The notes: generated from the sequence alone by a model not told the origin. 64,000 nt of DNA from Alphaproteobacteria bacterium (GCA_009377445.1 WHUA01000004.1:149273-213272); one strand, 5' to 3'. Positions 43,003-54,702 are shown, counted from the first letter of the stretch. Numbers and translations: made by a program.

Positions 43003-44516
43003 GTCCAATACGCCTCCACGCCGGTAAGCTTGGACCAGATCTGCGCCAATCGCGCGTGCTCGTCGTGTATGCGCGCCGCGAACCATCCAAGCACAAAGGG
43101 CGCGACGCGGCGATCGAGAGGCTTCGTCCCGCTATCGAGACGATCGAGAATCGCCCTTGCCACGACGCCGTCGTTGAGGATACCGAGGCAATCCTGGAGG
43201 GCGGTCAGCGCCTTCGCGTGACGCCGCGGAGCCCGTTCCGGGAACAGGCTGGCGAAGAATTCGACGCAATAGCGCGCCTGCTTGCCGAGGATGCGAAGCT
43301 GGTGCAGGTCCGCGTCCTTCATTGCCGCCATGTCGGCGCCGAACGCCATCACCTTTTCTTGGGCCTTGCGGATCGAGCGCTTGGCGAACCAGCGGATGTT
43401 TCGCGATAGAGGCGGCTCGGCGGCCGGCGCGCCCGGGTCCGCAAACCATCGCTCGAGCTCCAGCCGGATCCTGCCGTAGCGGCGGCTCAGCAGCGCATCG
43501 CCCGCCTTGCCGTATGCATCTTTCCGCGCGTGCTCGAGGCGCGCCTGCAGGTCCTGCAGAGCGGCCTCGTCGGGTTGCCGGGCGAGGAGCGGCGTGAGCA
43601 CGCCCGAATTGAACACGTCGAGGTCGCGGGCGTCGCCAAGCTGCTTCTGCAGCCAACGAAGCTCCTTGGCGAACCGGACCCGTTTGTCGTCCGGAAGCAC
43701 GGGCTTGAAGACCTTGAATGCCGCCCGCAGCCGGCGGATCGCCACGCGGGCCTGGTGAATGCCTTCGGGATCGAAGCCCGGCCGGGCCGCCGGGCCGTTC
43801 GCTTCCAAATGCGCGAGGCAATTCCGGCAGATTGCGATGAAGGCCTGCCAGACCGTGACGTTGCGCGGCAGGATCAACCGCGCCGCTTTGACGGCGGCCG
43901 GCGTTTCGTCCCGGCACAGCGCGTAGCCGCGCGCGGACTTGCTGAGCGAGCCGACGGTACAGTCGACGCGCTCGTTCAACGCCAGGGCGACCTCGAACAG
44001 CGAGCGCGGATCGCCGGACTTCAGCTCCAGCTCCGCTTCGCAGATCGGGGCCGACCCGCCCTTCTCGCTCAGGATCTCGCCGACGTCGAGCGCCAGCTCG
44101 ATCTCGGCATTCTTGTCGCGCAGCGTCCAGACGGTGCGCCGAACGTCGGTGCGAAACAACGGGCGCAACGACTTCGCCGCGCCGGCCTCGGCGAACACGC
44201 GCCGGATGTCTTCGTCGTCGATTGCACCGAGGCTGGGGGCGCGGCCCCTCAGTTCCTGCTCCCACTCGTCGCGCACGAAGACGGCGCCGGCGTCGGGGCC
44301 CATGCGCTTAACCGTCTGAATGTGCCGGCGGTCTACGTCGCGCACGCGCAGGCTCAGGTCGCGCCGGTTCAGCAGCAGATCCGGCGTGTCGTAATACGTC
44401 CCGACCATGCGTTTCGTGTACGCGCGTCCGGACTTCAGTTTTCGGACGATCGGAAGGTTCTTGATCCGTGCCGCGTGTTCCGGCCTCACGGACAGTTTCA
44501 GCTCTGTCTCTTCCGG
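42999..44516 (-). CDS. CYTH and CHAD domain protein (inorganic triphosphatase-type)
   Basis: A 505-residue protein. Residues 1 to about 190 are a CYTH/TTM domain, opening with EETELKLSV, the ExExK signature of triphosphate tunnel metalloenzymes. The rest is a CHAD domain, helical and rich in His/Arg/Lys such as EGIHQARVAIRRLRAAFKVFKP and LHQLRILGKQARYCVEFFASL. CHAD domains bind polyphosphate, and the fused CYTH hydrolyses triphosphate, which fits the nearby ppk1-ppx. ATG 44516 is the family start. It converges with the SixA-like gene, overlapping by four bases. Confidence 0.9.
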   Translation of the reverse strand, partial: PEETELKLSVRPEHAARIKNLPIVRKLKSGRAYTKRMVGTYYDTPDLLLNRRDLSLRVRDVDRRHIQTVKRMGPDAGAVFVRDEWEQELRGRAPSLGAIDDEDIRRVFAEAGAAKSLRPLFRTDVRRTVWTLRDKNAEIELALDVGEILSEKGGSAPICEAELELKSGDPRSLFEVALALNERVDCTVGSLSKSARGYALCRDETPAAVKAARLILPRNVTVWQAFIAICRNCLAHLEANGPAARPGFDPEGIHQARVAIRRLRAAFKVFKPVLPDDKRVRFAKELRWLQKQLGDARDLDVFNSGVLTPLLARQPDEAALQDLQARLEHARKDAYGKAGDALLSRRYGRIRLELERWFADPGAPAAEPPLSRNIRWFAKRSIRKAQEKVMAFGADMAAMKDADLHQLRILGKQARYCVEFFASLFPERAPRRHAKALTALQDCLGILNDGVVARAILDRLDSGTKPLDRRVAPFVLGWFAARIHDEHARLAQIWSKLTGVEAYWT

Positions 44517-44596
44517 CATTATTGCCACCCCCAATGCTCCGTGGCGGCCAGCAAGCCATATTCGACACGACTGGAAAACGGGGAAATCTGCATGTC

Positions 44597-44648
44597 ACAA
44601 AAAATTAATATACTTGTAACGCCGCCCGGCGCCTGCCGGGAATGCGGC
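44597..44648 (-). terminator. Possible terminator after hda
   Basis: On the minus strand a strong nested hairpin (core CCCGGC/GCCGGG with a tetraloop at 44625-44640) is followed by an AT-rich stretch that ends in TTTTTT at about 44604. The T-run is about 20 bases from the core stem, so it is not classical. Confidence 0.35.
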
Positions 44649-44651
44649 GGC

Positions 44652-45326
44652 TCAATCCATCCCGTGGGCTCTCAGCACCTCGCGCGCAAGCGGCACCGTC
44701 AGCGAGCGGTGCGCCGACAAGGCGGCGCGATCCAGCAAATCGACGACGCGGCGCACGCAGTCGAAGGAGCGCTCGATCCGCATCACCAGATAGATTACCA
44801 CGTCATGCGGCACCTGGATCTGCCGGTCGGCGAACATCTTGATCAACACGGCGCCGATCAGTCCCTCGTCCGGTGCGCCGATCGCTGCCGCCGGCGCCGC
44901 CAGCAGGCGCGAGCGCAGGTCCTGCAGCCCGACATTCCATCGGGCCGGCGGCTGTCCGGCCGTCAACAGAAGATGGCCGCGCCGCTCGGCAAGAAGATTG
45001 AAGAGGTGCAGCAGCGCCCGTTCATCCGCCGCCTCCGCACCGTCCACCACGCAGGCCGCCGCTTCGCCGAGGAGCTCCGCCGGCGTGCGGCCGGTAAGGT
45101 CCTCCGCCGCCAGGGCAAGGGCATTGCTCCGTGTCCGCCACACATTCGCCAAATGGGTCTTGCCGCAGGCCGGAGGACCGTAGATGCAAACCGCGCTGGC
45201 GGGCCAATCGGGCCACGCATCGATCCAGGCGACGGCGTCCTCGTTGCACGGGGCGATCAGAAAGTCTTGCTGTCCCATCGCCGGACGGTGGTCGAATTCG
45301 AAGGATAGCTGGGCGCCCGCCGTCAT
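44652..45326 (-). CDS. hdaA: DnaA-related regulatory inactivator Hda (HdaA)
   Basis: A 224-residue DnaA/Hda-type AAA+ protein. It starts with a short clamp-binding-like segment (AGAQLSFEFDHRP), then the P-loop IYGPPACGKTHLANVW near residue 48, and a Walker B-like CVVDGAEAADERALLHLFNLL. The conserved arginine lies toward the C-terminus. Hda with the sliding clamp converts DnaA-ATP to DnaA-ADP and so limits initiation. ATG 45326 overlaps the stop of the permease gene as ATGA, so it ends a translationally coupled operon. Confidence 0.9.
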   Translation of the reverse strand: MTAGAQLSFEFDHRPAMGQQDFLIAPCNEDAVAWIDAWPDWPASAVCIYGPPACGKTHLANVWRTRSNALALAAEDLTGRTPAELLGEAAACVVDGAEAADERALLHLFNLLAERRGHLLLTAGQPPARWNVGLQDLRSRLLAAPAAAIGAPDEGLIGAVLIKMFADRQIQVPHDVVIYLVMRIERSFDCVRRVVDLLDRAALSAHRSLTVPLAREVLRAHGMD

Positions 45327-46417
45327 GGTGTGCCATCCGTCGACGGCGTCTGCGGCCGCGGCCCTCCGACATAGAGCGCGCTCTGCCGGTAATGCATGAG
45401 CGTAAACCGCACCAGCACGCCGACGACGGCGGCGACAGGTACGGCGAGCAGGATTCCGATGAAGCCGAACAGGGCGCCGCCCGCCAGCAAGGCAAACAGA
45501 ATCCAGACCGGATGCAGGTTCACCCGGTCGCCGACCAGTTTCGGCGTCAGGAAATTGCCCTCGAGCATCTGCCCCGCGAAGAAAACGCCCACGACCATGG
45601 CGATGGGCAGCAATGTATCGAACTGGGCGATGGCGAGGGCGATGCCGATGACGAATCCGATCAGCATCCCGACATAGGGAATGAATGAGACCAGTCCGGT
45701 GCCGAGGCCGACGACGAGCCCGAATTCCAGTCCGACCAGCGACAAGCCGATGCCGTAGAACAGGCCGAGCAGCACGCACACCGTGAACTGGCCCCGAAGG
45801 AAGCCGGCGAGCGTGTCATCGACGAGCCGCGCCTGCTCGTGAATTGTCTCGATATGCTCCCGCGGCAGGCAGGAATCGATGCGTTCGACGACGACATCCC
45901 AATCGCGCAGCAGGTAGAAGGCGACGACCGGGGTGATGATGAAGAGCGAGATGATATTGAACGTAACCTGCAGCCCGCCGACGAAGGTGCCGAGAAAGGT
46001 CACGGCGATTTTCGCAACGTCGCCGAGATGCGATTGGATGAACTCCGTGATCTTGACCGCGCCGTCCTGGGACGAGAGATAGCCGCGCGCCGCCTCGATG
46101 AGCGGCGCCGCCTTCGTTTCGATGGCCGCGACATAGCGCGGCAGGTTGTTCAGGAACTGTATGAGCTGGGCGTAGATTACGGGGACCAGCAGCGCCAGAA
46201 TCAGGACGAACAGGATGAAGAACAGACCGGTCACCAGCGCGGTCGCCAATGTGCGCGACATGCCCGCCCGCTGCAGCCGGTCGCATATGGGATCGAGCAG
46301 ATAGGCGATGGCGAAGCCGGCGATGAAGGGAAAAAGTATCTCGCGAAGAAAGACCAGGAGGATGACGAGAACGCCGAGAAAGACGCCCCACGCGATGATC
46401 TGATTGCGGACGGTCAT
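45323..46417 (-). CDS. AI-2E family transporter (PerM-like permease)
   Basis: A 364-residue membrane protein with eight or so helices. It has the PerM pattern: a first pair of helices (GVFLGVLVILLVFLREILFPF), a long amphipathic middle, and the paired helices toward the end (FEFGLVVGLGTGLVSFIPYVGMLIGF). Family members export varied small molecules, and the substrate is not known. ATG 46417 overlaps the preceding stop by four bases, and the gene overlaps hda in the same way. The perM-hda pairing is common in alphaproteobacteria. Confidence 0.9.
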   Translation of the reverse strand: MTVRNQIIAWGVFLGVLVILLVFLREILFPFIAGFAIAYLLDPICDRLQRAGMSRTLATALVTGLFFILFVLILALLVPVIYAQLIQFLNNLPRYVAAIETKAAPLIEAARGYLSSQDGAVKITEFIQSHLGDVAKIAVTFLGTFVGGLQVTFNIISLFIITPVVAFYLLRDWDVVVERIDSCLPREHIETIHEQARLVDDTLAGFLRGQFTVCVLLGLFYGIGLSLVGLEFGLVVGLGTGLVSFIPYVGMLIGFVIGIALAIAQFDTLLPIAMVVGVFFAGQMLEGNFLTPKLVGDRVNLHPVWILFALLAGGALFGFIGILLAVPVAAVVGVLVRFTLMHYRQSALYVGGPRPQTPSTDGTP

Positions 46418-47091
46418 GCACGCCTCCGCTCGTCGTCGTCGTCGGGCGGGCGGGCGGCCGTGCGGTCGGTCGGGCGCTCTTGCTTGCCGGCGGGCGCGGC
46501 GGAGGCCGGCTCGTCGAAGAACTTGCCCGTTCCCGACAGCCACTGCACGAGGTAGACGGCGCCGGATATGGCCGTCGTCGCGCCCACCACTACTTCGAAC
46601 GCACCGACCAGCGGCACCGCCGGAAAGATCGGCGCCAGCTCCGCCAGGACGACCGCCGCAAGAACGATCTGCGCCACCGTATTGACCTTGCTGATGAAAA
46701 GTGGCCGCACACGGAGCGTATGGTCCAGAAGCTGCGACAGCAGCGCGCCGCCGATGATCAGCGCATCGCGGAACACGACCAGGATCACCAGCCAGCTCGA
46801 TAGCTGCTCTTCCAAGCCGAGCGTGATGTAGATGCAGACGAGCATCACCTTGTCGGCGATCGGATCGAGAAAGCTGCCGAGCCTGGTTTCCGCGTGGAAT
46901 TTCTTGGCGATGAATCCGTCGACGCCATCGGAGATGCCGGCGGCGACGAACAGCCAGAAAGCCGCGCTCATCCGGTCGGTGACGATAAACCAGACCATCA
47001 GCGGCACGGCCAGCAGCCGCCCGACGGTGATGGCGTTTGGCAAGGCGCTGACGAGGATGCCTGGGCTCACGTTACGCTGGTCGCTGTCCAA
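46414..47091 (-). CDS. CDP-alcohol phosphatidyltransferase (PgsA-like)
   Basis: A 225-residue membrane protein with the CDP-alcohol motif DGVDGFIAKKFHAETRLGSF followed by LDPIADK, which is D-x2-DG-x2-A-x9-G-x3-D-x3-D with a Lys in place of the usual Arg after Ala. Several helices surround it. It probably makes phosphatidylglycerol phosphate or a related phospholipid. The start appears to be TTG 47091, 16 bases after the DUF2066 stop; a GTG at 47070 is the alternative. The Asp/Arg-rich tail after the last helix is unusual. Confidence 0.88.
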   Translation of the reverse strand: MDSDQRNVSPGILVSALPNAITVGRLLAVPLMVWFIVTDRMSAAFWLFVAAGISDGVDGFIAKKFHAETRLGSFLDPIADKVMLVCIYITLGLEEQLSSWLVILVVFRDALIIGGALLSQLLDHTLRVRPLFISKVNTVAQIVLAAVVLAELAPIFPAVPLVGAFEVVVGATTAISGAVYLVQWLSGTGKFFDEPASAAPAGKQERPTDRTAARPPDDDDERRRA

Positions 47092-47107
47092 GTCGCCGTT
47101 GCTGGAG

Positions 47108-48220
47108 TCATTCGGCGGATCTCGGCCGCACGACCCAGGCGCTCTTGTCCTCCGCGTAGGTCATGTCGAGATCCTTCAACGCAAGGGCGCGGCGAAGCTG
47201 TTCCGGCTCGCCGAGAAACGTCAGGTCGACTTCCGCCTCGCGCACCGAAAGCCGCGCGACGTTCATCCCCTTCACGGAAGGGACCGAGGACATCTTGCGC
47301 TTGACGTCCAGCCAGTCGCTGAGCCGCGAGACGGGAACCAGGACGCGAATCTGCTGCTGCGACCCGGCCCGCTCGAGATTGTCGCGCTTCCACGCCTCCT
47401 CCAGCTCGATGACGAGCTCATCCGCCGTCAGATCGAACAGGCCGTCGAGATCGGTTCCCTCGCGCGCCTGGAAACCCCGCGTCGTCACCCGCGCCGCTTC
47501 GCCCGGGAGATATGTCGTCATCGCCACCTCCAGGCTCGGCAATTTGCCGGCAGGATCGACGCGATGCTTCGCCAGCGCGACGACGACGCCGAAGCCTTTG
47601 TATTTCTCGGCGATGCTGCGCAGCCGCCCCTCGTCCCCGGCAAGCGCCTGCTCCGCCGTGATCTCGGAAATGTCGGACAGATCGCGCAACGGCAGCGTCA
47701 GCGGCACGAGGCCGGTGGGCAGATCGCGCCGCAGCCAAGCGTCGAACCACGGATTCGGCTCGTCCCACAGCAGCGTGGAGCCCGCGCTCTGGTATACCGG
47801 CAGCATGAGGTTCGGGCGGCTTTGAATTTCGGCGAAGGGAACGCCGCTGCCGCGCAGCACTTCCCGCACGTCTTCAGGGTTGAACCGGACGGAAAGGGTG
47901 GCGATGTAACGGCCGCCACCGAACTTCTCCTCGGTGACGACGAAATCCCGCAAGGTTCGCGAGACGACATCGTCTGTCGCTTCGGGAAGGCGGGGATGGT
48001 CGGCGCGAAGGGTCATGCGCTCCATCAACTTGCGCAACGCATTGCGCTGCGCTTTCGCAATTCCGGTCGATTTCGCGGCAACTTCGTCATTGGCGCGCTC
48101 GTCCACGGCGACATCGGTCACGCTGTAGACATCCGGCGCCTGCGCAAGCGCCGGCGCGCCTGCAACCGCGAGGAACAGGAATGCGACACCGAGGCTTCCG
48201 CCCCTCCGCAATTGGAGCAT
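47108..48220 (-). CDS. DUF2066 domain-containing exported protein
   Basis: A 370-residue protein with a signal peptide ([19 protein letters not shown]) and then the DUF2066 pattern [22 protein letters not shown] and [13 protein letters not shown]. The function of this family is unknown; it is usually periplasmic and sits beside perM/hda in alpha- and gammaproteobacteria. ATG 48220 has a better-spaced GAGG than the ATG three codons earlier at 48229. It leads the DUF2066, CDP-alcohol transferase, PerM, Hda operon and is divergent from purM, with overlapping 5' ends. Confidence 0.86.
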   Translation of the reverse strand: MLQLRRGGSLGVAFLFLAVAGAPALAQAPDVYSVTDVAVDERANDEVAAKSTGIAKAQRNALRKLMERMTLRADHPRLPEATDDVVSRTLRDFVVTEEKFGGGRYIATLSVRFNPEDVREVLRGSGVPFAEIQSRPNLMLPVYQSAGSTLLWDEPNPWFDAWLRRDLPTGLVPLTLPLRDLSDISEITAEQALAGDEGRLRSIAEKYKGFGVVVALAKHRVDPAGKLPSLEVAMTTYLPGEAARVTTRGFQAREGTDLDGLFDLTADELVIELEEAWKRDNLERAGSQQQIRVLVPVSRLSDWLDVKRKMSSVPSVKGMNVARLSVREAEVDLTFLGEPEQLRRALALKDLDMTYAEDKSAWVVRPRSAE

Positions 48221-49356
48221 TACAAACATCCTCGGATGCAGTATCTTCGGCGCACCGTTTATACCTTCTCAGCGGCGAGGATGCCATAGCTCGCAATTCC
48301 GTTGAATCTGGGCTGACTTACCGCGATGCCGGCGTCGACATCGATGCCGGAGACCGTCTCGTAGAGGCCATCAAGCCGCTGGCGCGCTCGACCGCGCGTC
48401 CCGGCGCCGATGCGCTGCTCGGTGGGTTCGGCGGGTTCTTCGATCCGCGGGCCGCCGGCTTCGAGGATCCCGTCCTCGTCGCCTCGACCGACGGGGTCGG
48501 CACCAAGCTGAAGGTGGCGATCGCGACCGGCCGCCACGACACCATCGGCATCGACCTCGTCGCGATGTCCGTCAACGACCTGGTGGTGCAAGGCGCCGAG
48601 CCGCTGTTCTTCCTCGACTATTTCGCGACGGGAAAGCTCGACACGGCCACCGCCGAGAAAGTGGTCGGCGGGATTGCCGAAGGTTGCCGGCAGGCGGGCT
48701 GCGCGCTGATCGGCGGCGAGACCGCGGAAATGCCCGGCATGTACGCCAACGGCGACTACGACCTCGCAGGATTTGCCGTCGGCGCCGTGGAACGGGGCCA
48801 GGCCTTGACCGGCGATACGGTCGAGGCCGGCGATCTGCTGCTCGGCCTCGCGTCGACAGGCCTGCACTCGAACGGCTATTCGCTGGCCCGCCGGGTCGTG
48901 GAGCGAAGCGGCGCACGCTATGACGATCCGGCGCCCTTCGCGCCGGAGCGGACGCTCGCGGACGTCCTGCTCGCGCCGACGCGCATCTACGTGAAGAGCT
49001 GCCTCGCCGCGATCCGCGCCGGCGGACCGGACGGCGTGCGCGGCATCGCCCACATTACCGGCGGGGGCCTGCCGGAGAACCTGCCGCGCGTCCTGCCCGA
49101 CGCCCTTGCCGGGCGCATAGACCGGCGAAGCTGGCCGATGCCCGCCGTGTTCCGCTGGCTTGCCGAGCGGGGCGGCATCGACGATGCCGAGCTGCTCCGC
49201 ACGTTCAATTGCGGCATCGGCATGGTGCTGGCGGTCGCGGAATCCCGCGCCGGCGCGGTCATCGAGGCGCTGCAGGCGGGCGGCGAAACCGTCTATCGCA
49301 TCGGCAGGATAGAGCCGCGGTCGGTCAAACCGGTCGAATACACCGACGGTATGTGA
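48181..49356 (+). CDS. purM: Phosphoribosylaminoimidazole synthetase (AIR synthase), start uncertain
   Basis: PurM makes AIR from FGAM in purine synthesis. The family core is complete: [54 protein letters not shown], and [11 protein letters not shown]. The homology begins near SGLTYRDAG (about 48304). No ATG, GTG or TTG lies in frame close to it. The only conventional start is ATG 48181, which would add about 40 unlike residues and overlap the 5' end of the divergent DUF2066 gene. An ATA at 48286 has a well-placed GAGG, and a CTG lies at 48313. I give the ATG coordinate, but the true start may be non-canonical. purN overlaps the stop. Confidence 0.9.
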   Translation: MRHRGFRPSAIGALQTSSDAVSSAHRLYLLSGEDAIARNSVESGLTYRDAGVDIDAGDRLVEAIKPLARSTARPGADALLGGFGGFFDPRAAGFEDPVLVASTDGVGTKLKVAIATGRHDTIGIDLVAMSVNDLVVQGAEPLFFLDYFATGKLDTATAEKVVGGIAEGCRQAGCALIGGETAEMPGMYANGDYDLAGFAVGAVERGQALTGDTVEAGDLLLGLASTGLHSNGYSLARRVVERSGARYDDPAPFAPERTLADVLLAPTRIYVKSCLAAIRAGGPDGVRGIAHITGGGLPENLPRVLPDALAGRIDRRSWPMPAVFRWLAERGGIDDAELLRTFNCGIGMVLAVAESRAGAVIEALQAGGETVYRIGRIEPRSVKPVEYTDGM

Positions 49357-50015
49357 TGGCGGGCGGCAAGCTGAAGGTCGGCGTCCTGATTTCCGGCCGG
49401 GGCACGAACCTGCAGGCACTCATCGATGCCTGTGCCGATCCCGGCTTTCCGGCCGTCATAGAGCTTGTCGTCTCCAACAAAGCCGATGCCTTCGGCCTGA
49501 AAAGAGCGGCGGATGCGGGCATTCCCACCGCCGTCATCGATCACAAGGCATACCGGAGCCGTGCGGCTTTCGATGCGGCTGTCGACGAGACGCTGCGGGC
49601 GGCCGGCGTCGGCTTCGTGTGCCTTGCCGGGTTCATGCGCATTCTTTCCGGGGATTTCGTCGAGCGTTGGCGCGACCGCCTGATCAATATCCACCCCTCC
49701 CTCCTGCCGGCGTTCAAGGGGCTGGACACGCATCAGCGCGCGATCGATGCCGGCGTCACCATTACCGGCTGCACGGTGCATTTCGTCCGCCCGGCGATGG
49801 ATGACGGCCCCATCATCGTCCAGGCGGCAGTGCCCGTCTTGCCGGGCGACGACGCGGACCGGCTAGCGGCCCGCATTCTCGAATCGGAGCACGCTATCTA
49901 CCCGCTGGCGCTGCGGCTGATTGCCGAAGGCCGGGTCAGAATGACGGGCGAGAAGACGGTCCGCCGAGATGGCGTTCCCTCCGCCGGAGCCCTGATAAAT
50001 CCGTCGCCGGATTGA
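49356..50015 (+). CDS. purN: Phosphoribosylglycinamide formyltransferase PurN
   Basis: A 219-residue GAR transformylase. It starts LKVGVLISGRGTNLQALIDAC, has INIHPSLLPAFKGLDTHQRAI with the catalytic Asn-His, and GCTVHFVRPAMDDGPII with the catalytic Asp. It uses formyl-tetrahydrofolate. ATG 49356 overlaps the purM TGA by one base (TGATG), so the two purine genes are translationally coupled. Confidence 0.95.
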   Translation: MAGGKLKVGVLISGRGTNLQALIDACADPGFPAVIELVVSNKADAFGLKRAADAGIPTAVIDHKAYRSRAAFDAAVDETLRAAGVGFVCLAGFMRILSGDFVERWRDRLINIHPSLLPAFKGLDTHQRAIDAGVTITGCTVHFVRPAMDDGPIIVQAAVPVLPGDDADRLAARILESEHAIYPLALRLIAEGRVRMTGEKTVRRDGVPSAGALINPSPD

Positions 50016-50114
50016 CCGCAGGAACTTGCGAACCGGGACTTGCGAAGCCTGGCGAACCGCGATACCTACTGCCGAGGGACGAACAGCTTGGGGACGAGGC
50101 TAATGGAGCCACCG

Positions 50115-50237
50115 ATGCAGCACCTCAGCGCACCGCGCGAGAACATTCAGACTTGGAACCGGGTGACGACAGTCATCACCTGGTCGTGCATTCTGATCGC
50201 CCTGCTGCTGCTGGCCATGGCCGCCGCGCTGCTCTGA
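50115..50237 (+). CDS. Small single-pass membrane protein, possibly aa3-type cytochrome oxidase subunit IV-like
   Basis: A 40-residue frame, MQHLSAPRENIQTWNRVTTV then ITWSCILIALLLLAMAAALL, i.e. a short polar head and one membrane helix at the end. GGAG lies seven bases before ATG 50115. The layout, with an aromatic Trp in the head and a single C-terminal helix, resembles the tiny subunit IV of alphaproteobacterial aa3 oxidases, but the match is by impression only. It stands between purN and the converging ndk. Confidence 0.5.
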   Translation: MQHLSAPRENIQTWNRVTTVITWSCILIALLLLAMAAALL

Positions 50238-50254
50238 CGGCCTGCCGCTCCCCG

Positions 50255-50677
50255 CTAGCGGATGATTTCCAGACTGCTGAAAAAATAGCCGATTTCGGTG
50301 GCGGCGGTTTCCGGGCTATCGGAGCCGTGCACCGAATTCGCTTCGATGGATTCGCCGTAATCCTTGCGGATCGTACCCTCGGTCGCGTTGGCAGGGTTGG
50401 TCGCGCCCATGAGCTCGCGATTTCGGGCGATGGCGTTCTCGCCTTCGAGAACCTGGACGACAACAGGCCCGGAGGACATGAATTCGCAGAGGTCGCCGAA
50501 AAAGGCGCGGCTCTTGTGCACGGCATAGAAGCCTTCCGCCTGCGCGCGGGTCATCCGGAGCCGTTTCTGGGCGACGATCCGGAGACCGGCCTCCTCGAAC
50601 CGGGCATTGATCTTCCCGGTAAGGTTTCGTCGCGTGGCATCCGGTTTCAGGATGGACAATGTCCGTTCGACAGCCAT
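50255..50677 (-). CDS. ndk: Nucleoside diphosphate kinase
   Basis: A 140-residue NDK with the full pattern: [56 protein letters not shown] and the active-site His in [10 protein letters not shown]. It balances NTP pools by phosphate transfer through that His. ATG 50677 is the family start; an upstream in-frame ATG adds an unlike segment. Confidence 0.96.
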   Translation of the reverse strand: MAVERTLSILKPDATRRNLTGKINARFEEAGLRIVAQKRLRMTRAQAEGFYAVHKSRAFFGDLCEFMSSGPVVVQVLEGENAIARNRELMGATNPANATEGTIRKDYGESIEANSVHGSDSPETAATEIGYFFSSLEIIR

Positions 50678-50859
50678 AGGGAACGGTCCTTGATAATTGT
50701 TTCCAGGCCCCATTTGGGAGGCCGGGTTATAGACGCCCGCTTCTGGATGGGCAAGCGCCGCACACATGGTCTTTCTGGATAGGAATCATTCTCCTTCCGG
50801 CGAATTCGTAGTACTTCCGCGTCTTCCCGTTAACCCCTCGCCATGCTATCGAGCCGCCG

Positions 50860-52743
<1,884 letters not shown>

Positions 52744-52747
52744 AAGA

Positions 52748-53209
52748 TCAGGCGTTCTCCTCCGCCTTGATCTGCCAGCGGCCGCCTTCGTCCTGCTGCC
52801 AATAGGTCAGCTTGTGGCCGCTCTTCTTGCACACGGCCCAGCGCGCCCGCGCCTGGGCGACCGCCGCCTCGTCCCGCCCGTCGAACATGTCGCAGCAGAT
52901 CTCGAAATCGCCGAGACGCTCGCTTTCCGCGCCGTCGACGAGAAACAGCACGTTCGCGCGGTTCGGGTTCTCGTCCCGATGGGTGAGCCACACCGGCTGC
53001 AGCGCCGCGTCGCCTTCGCGCTCCGTGCCGTGCGGCAGGAAGCTGTCCTTGCCGTAGGTCCAGAGCTGCCCGTTGAGCGCTTGGACCCTTTCCTCCGAAT
53101 CCGCCTGCACGACCGCACGCCAGCCGCGCTCGAGCGTCCGTTCCAGCAGCATCGGAAGCGCGCGCTCCAGCGGCATGCGCTGCAGGTGGTAGAAGCGGAT
53201 CTCGGTCAT
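52748..53209 (-). CDS. holC: DNA polymerase III chi subunit
   Basis: A 153-residue HolC. It starts TEIRFYHLQRMPLERALPML, then GWRAVVQADSEERVQALNGQLWTY, with FLPHGTEREGDAALQPVWLT in the middle. Chi ties the clamp loader to SSB. It lies 17 bases downstream of pepA on the same strand, a pairing common in proteobacteria. Confidence 0.93.
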   Translation of the reverse strand: MTEIRFYHLQRMPLERALPMLLERTLERGWRAVVQADSEERVQALNGQLWTYGKDSFLPHGTEREGDAALQPVWLTHRDENPNRANVLFLVDGAESERLGDFEICCDMFDGRDEAAVAQARARWAVCKKSGHKLTYWQQDEGGRWQIKAEENA

Positions 53210-53226
53210 GCCCCGTCCCGTCCGCG

Positions 53227-54702
53227 TCAGCGCTCGTAATAATCCCGGACCAGCCGGTCGAGCAGCCGCACGCCGTAACCCGTGCCGCCTTTCGGAACGG
53301 TATCCGCTTCCTTGCTCGACCATGCCATGCCGGCGATGTCGAGGTGGGCCCACGGCACGTCGTTCGTGAAACGCTGGAGAAACTGCGCGGCGGTGATCGA
53401 GCCGGCGTCGCGCCCGCCGATGTTCTTCACGTCGGCGATGTCGCTGTCGATCATCTTGTCGTAGGGCTGGGCGAGCGGCATCCGCCAGACCTTTTCGCCG
53501 GTCGCCTCTCCCGCCGCGACGAGGTTCTTGCACAGCGTGTCGTCGTTGGCGAACAAGCCCGCATACTCGTGGCCCAGGCTGACGATGATCGCCCCGGTCA
53601 ACGTCGCCAGATCCACCATGAAGGAAGGCTTGAAGCGTTTCTGGCAGTACCAGAGCACGTCCGCGAGCACGAGCCGCCCCTCGGCATCGGTATTGAGGAT
53701 CTCGATGGTCTTGCCCGACATCGAGGTGACGATGTCGCCGGGCCGCTGGGCATTGCCGTCCGGCATGTTCTCGACCAGGCCGATGATGCCGACGACGTTC
53801 GCCTTCGCCTTGCGCCCGGCGAGCGCCATCATCAGCCCGGCGACGGCGCCGGCCCCGCCCATGTCCCACTTCATGTCACCCATTCCCGCGGCCGGCTTGA
53901 TCGAGATACCGCCGGTGTCGAAGGTGACGCCCTTGCCGATGAAGGCGATCGGCTGCTTGGAGCGCGCGGCCCCGTTCCATTGCATGACGGCGACCTGGCT
54001 CTCGCGGCGCGATCCCTGGCCGACACCGAGAAGCGCTTTCATGCCGAGCTTTTCGAGCTGCTTTTCGCCGAACACCTCGACCTTTACGCCGAGCTTCGCG
54101 AGCTGGCGGACTTCCTTCGCGAAGGTAGCCGGATAGAGCTCGTTCGGCGGTTCCGATACCAGGTCGCGGGTGAAACGGACGCCTTCCGCCAGCTTCTCCA
54201 GCGGCGCGAAATCGCGGCGCGCCGCCGCCGCGCCCTTCACCGCCATCGTGAGAGAAGCCATCCTGGGCTTCGCGCTTTCCTCCGGCTTCGTGCGGTATTT
54301 CGCGAAGCGATAGCTGCGCAACAGCGCGCCGAACGCGATTTCCGCCGATACGCCCGGCAGGTTCCGGCCGCCGAAGTCGACAGCGAATGTCGCGCTTTCC
54401 TCGCCGGATCTGTTGAGCTGGGCAAGCACCCGGCCGCCGAGCTCCGACTGCTCGCGCTCGCCCAGTTTTTCGCCCGTCCCGGCAAGCAGGATGCGGCTGA
54501 AGGGAACGCCGGCCGGCGCGACGATCTCGAGCGACTGCTTCGCCTTGCCTTCGAAACTGCTGACCTCGAGCGCGCGGGAGATGGCGCCGCCGCTTGCCTT
54601 GTCGATCTCTTTCGCAACGGCGCCGAGCTTCTTTCCCTGACCGACGCCGAGGACAAGAGCGCCGGATTTCGGCAATACGGGTTCCGAGAAGTTGATTTTC
54701 AT
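53227..54702 (-). CDS. pepA: Leucyl aminopeptidase (M17 family)
   Basis: A 491-residue M17 aminopeptidase with an N-terminal Macro-like domain and a C-terminal catalytic domain. Metal ligands and catalytic residues are visible in GKGVTFDTGGISIKPAAGM, the Asp/Glu motif NTDAEGRLVLADVL and AGSITAAQFLQRF. It removes N-terminal amino acids in the cytoplasm. ATG 54702 is the family start. The gene is divergent from lptF, with 128 bases between. Confidence 0.96.
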   Translation of the reverse strand: MKINFSEPVLPKSGALVLGVGQGKKLGAVAKEIDKASGGAISRALEVSSFEGKAKQSLEIVAPAGVPFSRILLAGTGEKLGEREQSELGGRVLAQLNRSGEESATFAVDFGGRNLPGVSAEIAFGALLRSYRFAKYRTKPEESAKPRMASLTMAVKGAAAARRDFAPLEKLAEGVRFTRDLVSEPPNELYPATFAKEVRQLAKLGVKVEVFGEKQLEKLGMKALLGVGQGSRRESQVAVMQWNGAARSKQPIAFIGKGVTFDTGGISIKPAAGMGDMKWDMGGAGAVAGLMMALAGRKAKANVVGIIGLVENMPDGNAQRPGDIVTSMSGKTIEILNTDAEGRLVLADVLWYCQKRFKPSFMVDLATLTGAIIVSLGHEYAGLFANDDTLCKNLVAAGEATGEKVWRMPLAQPYDKMIDSDIADVKNIGGRDAGSITAAQFLQRFTNDVPWAHLDIAGMAWSSKEADTVPKGGTGYGVRLLDRLVRDYYER

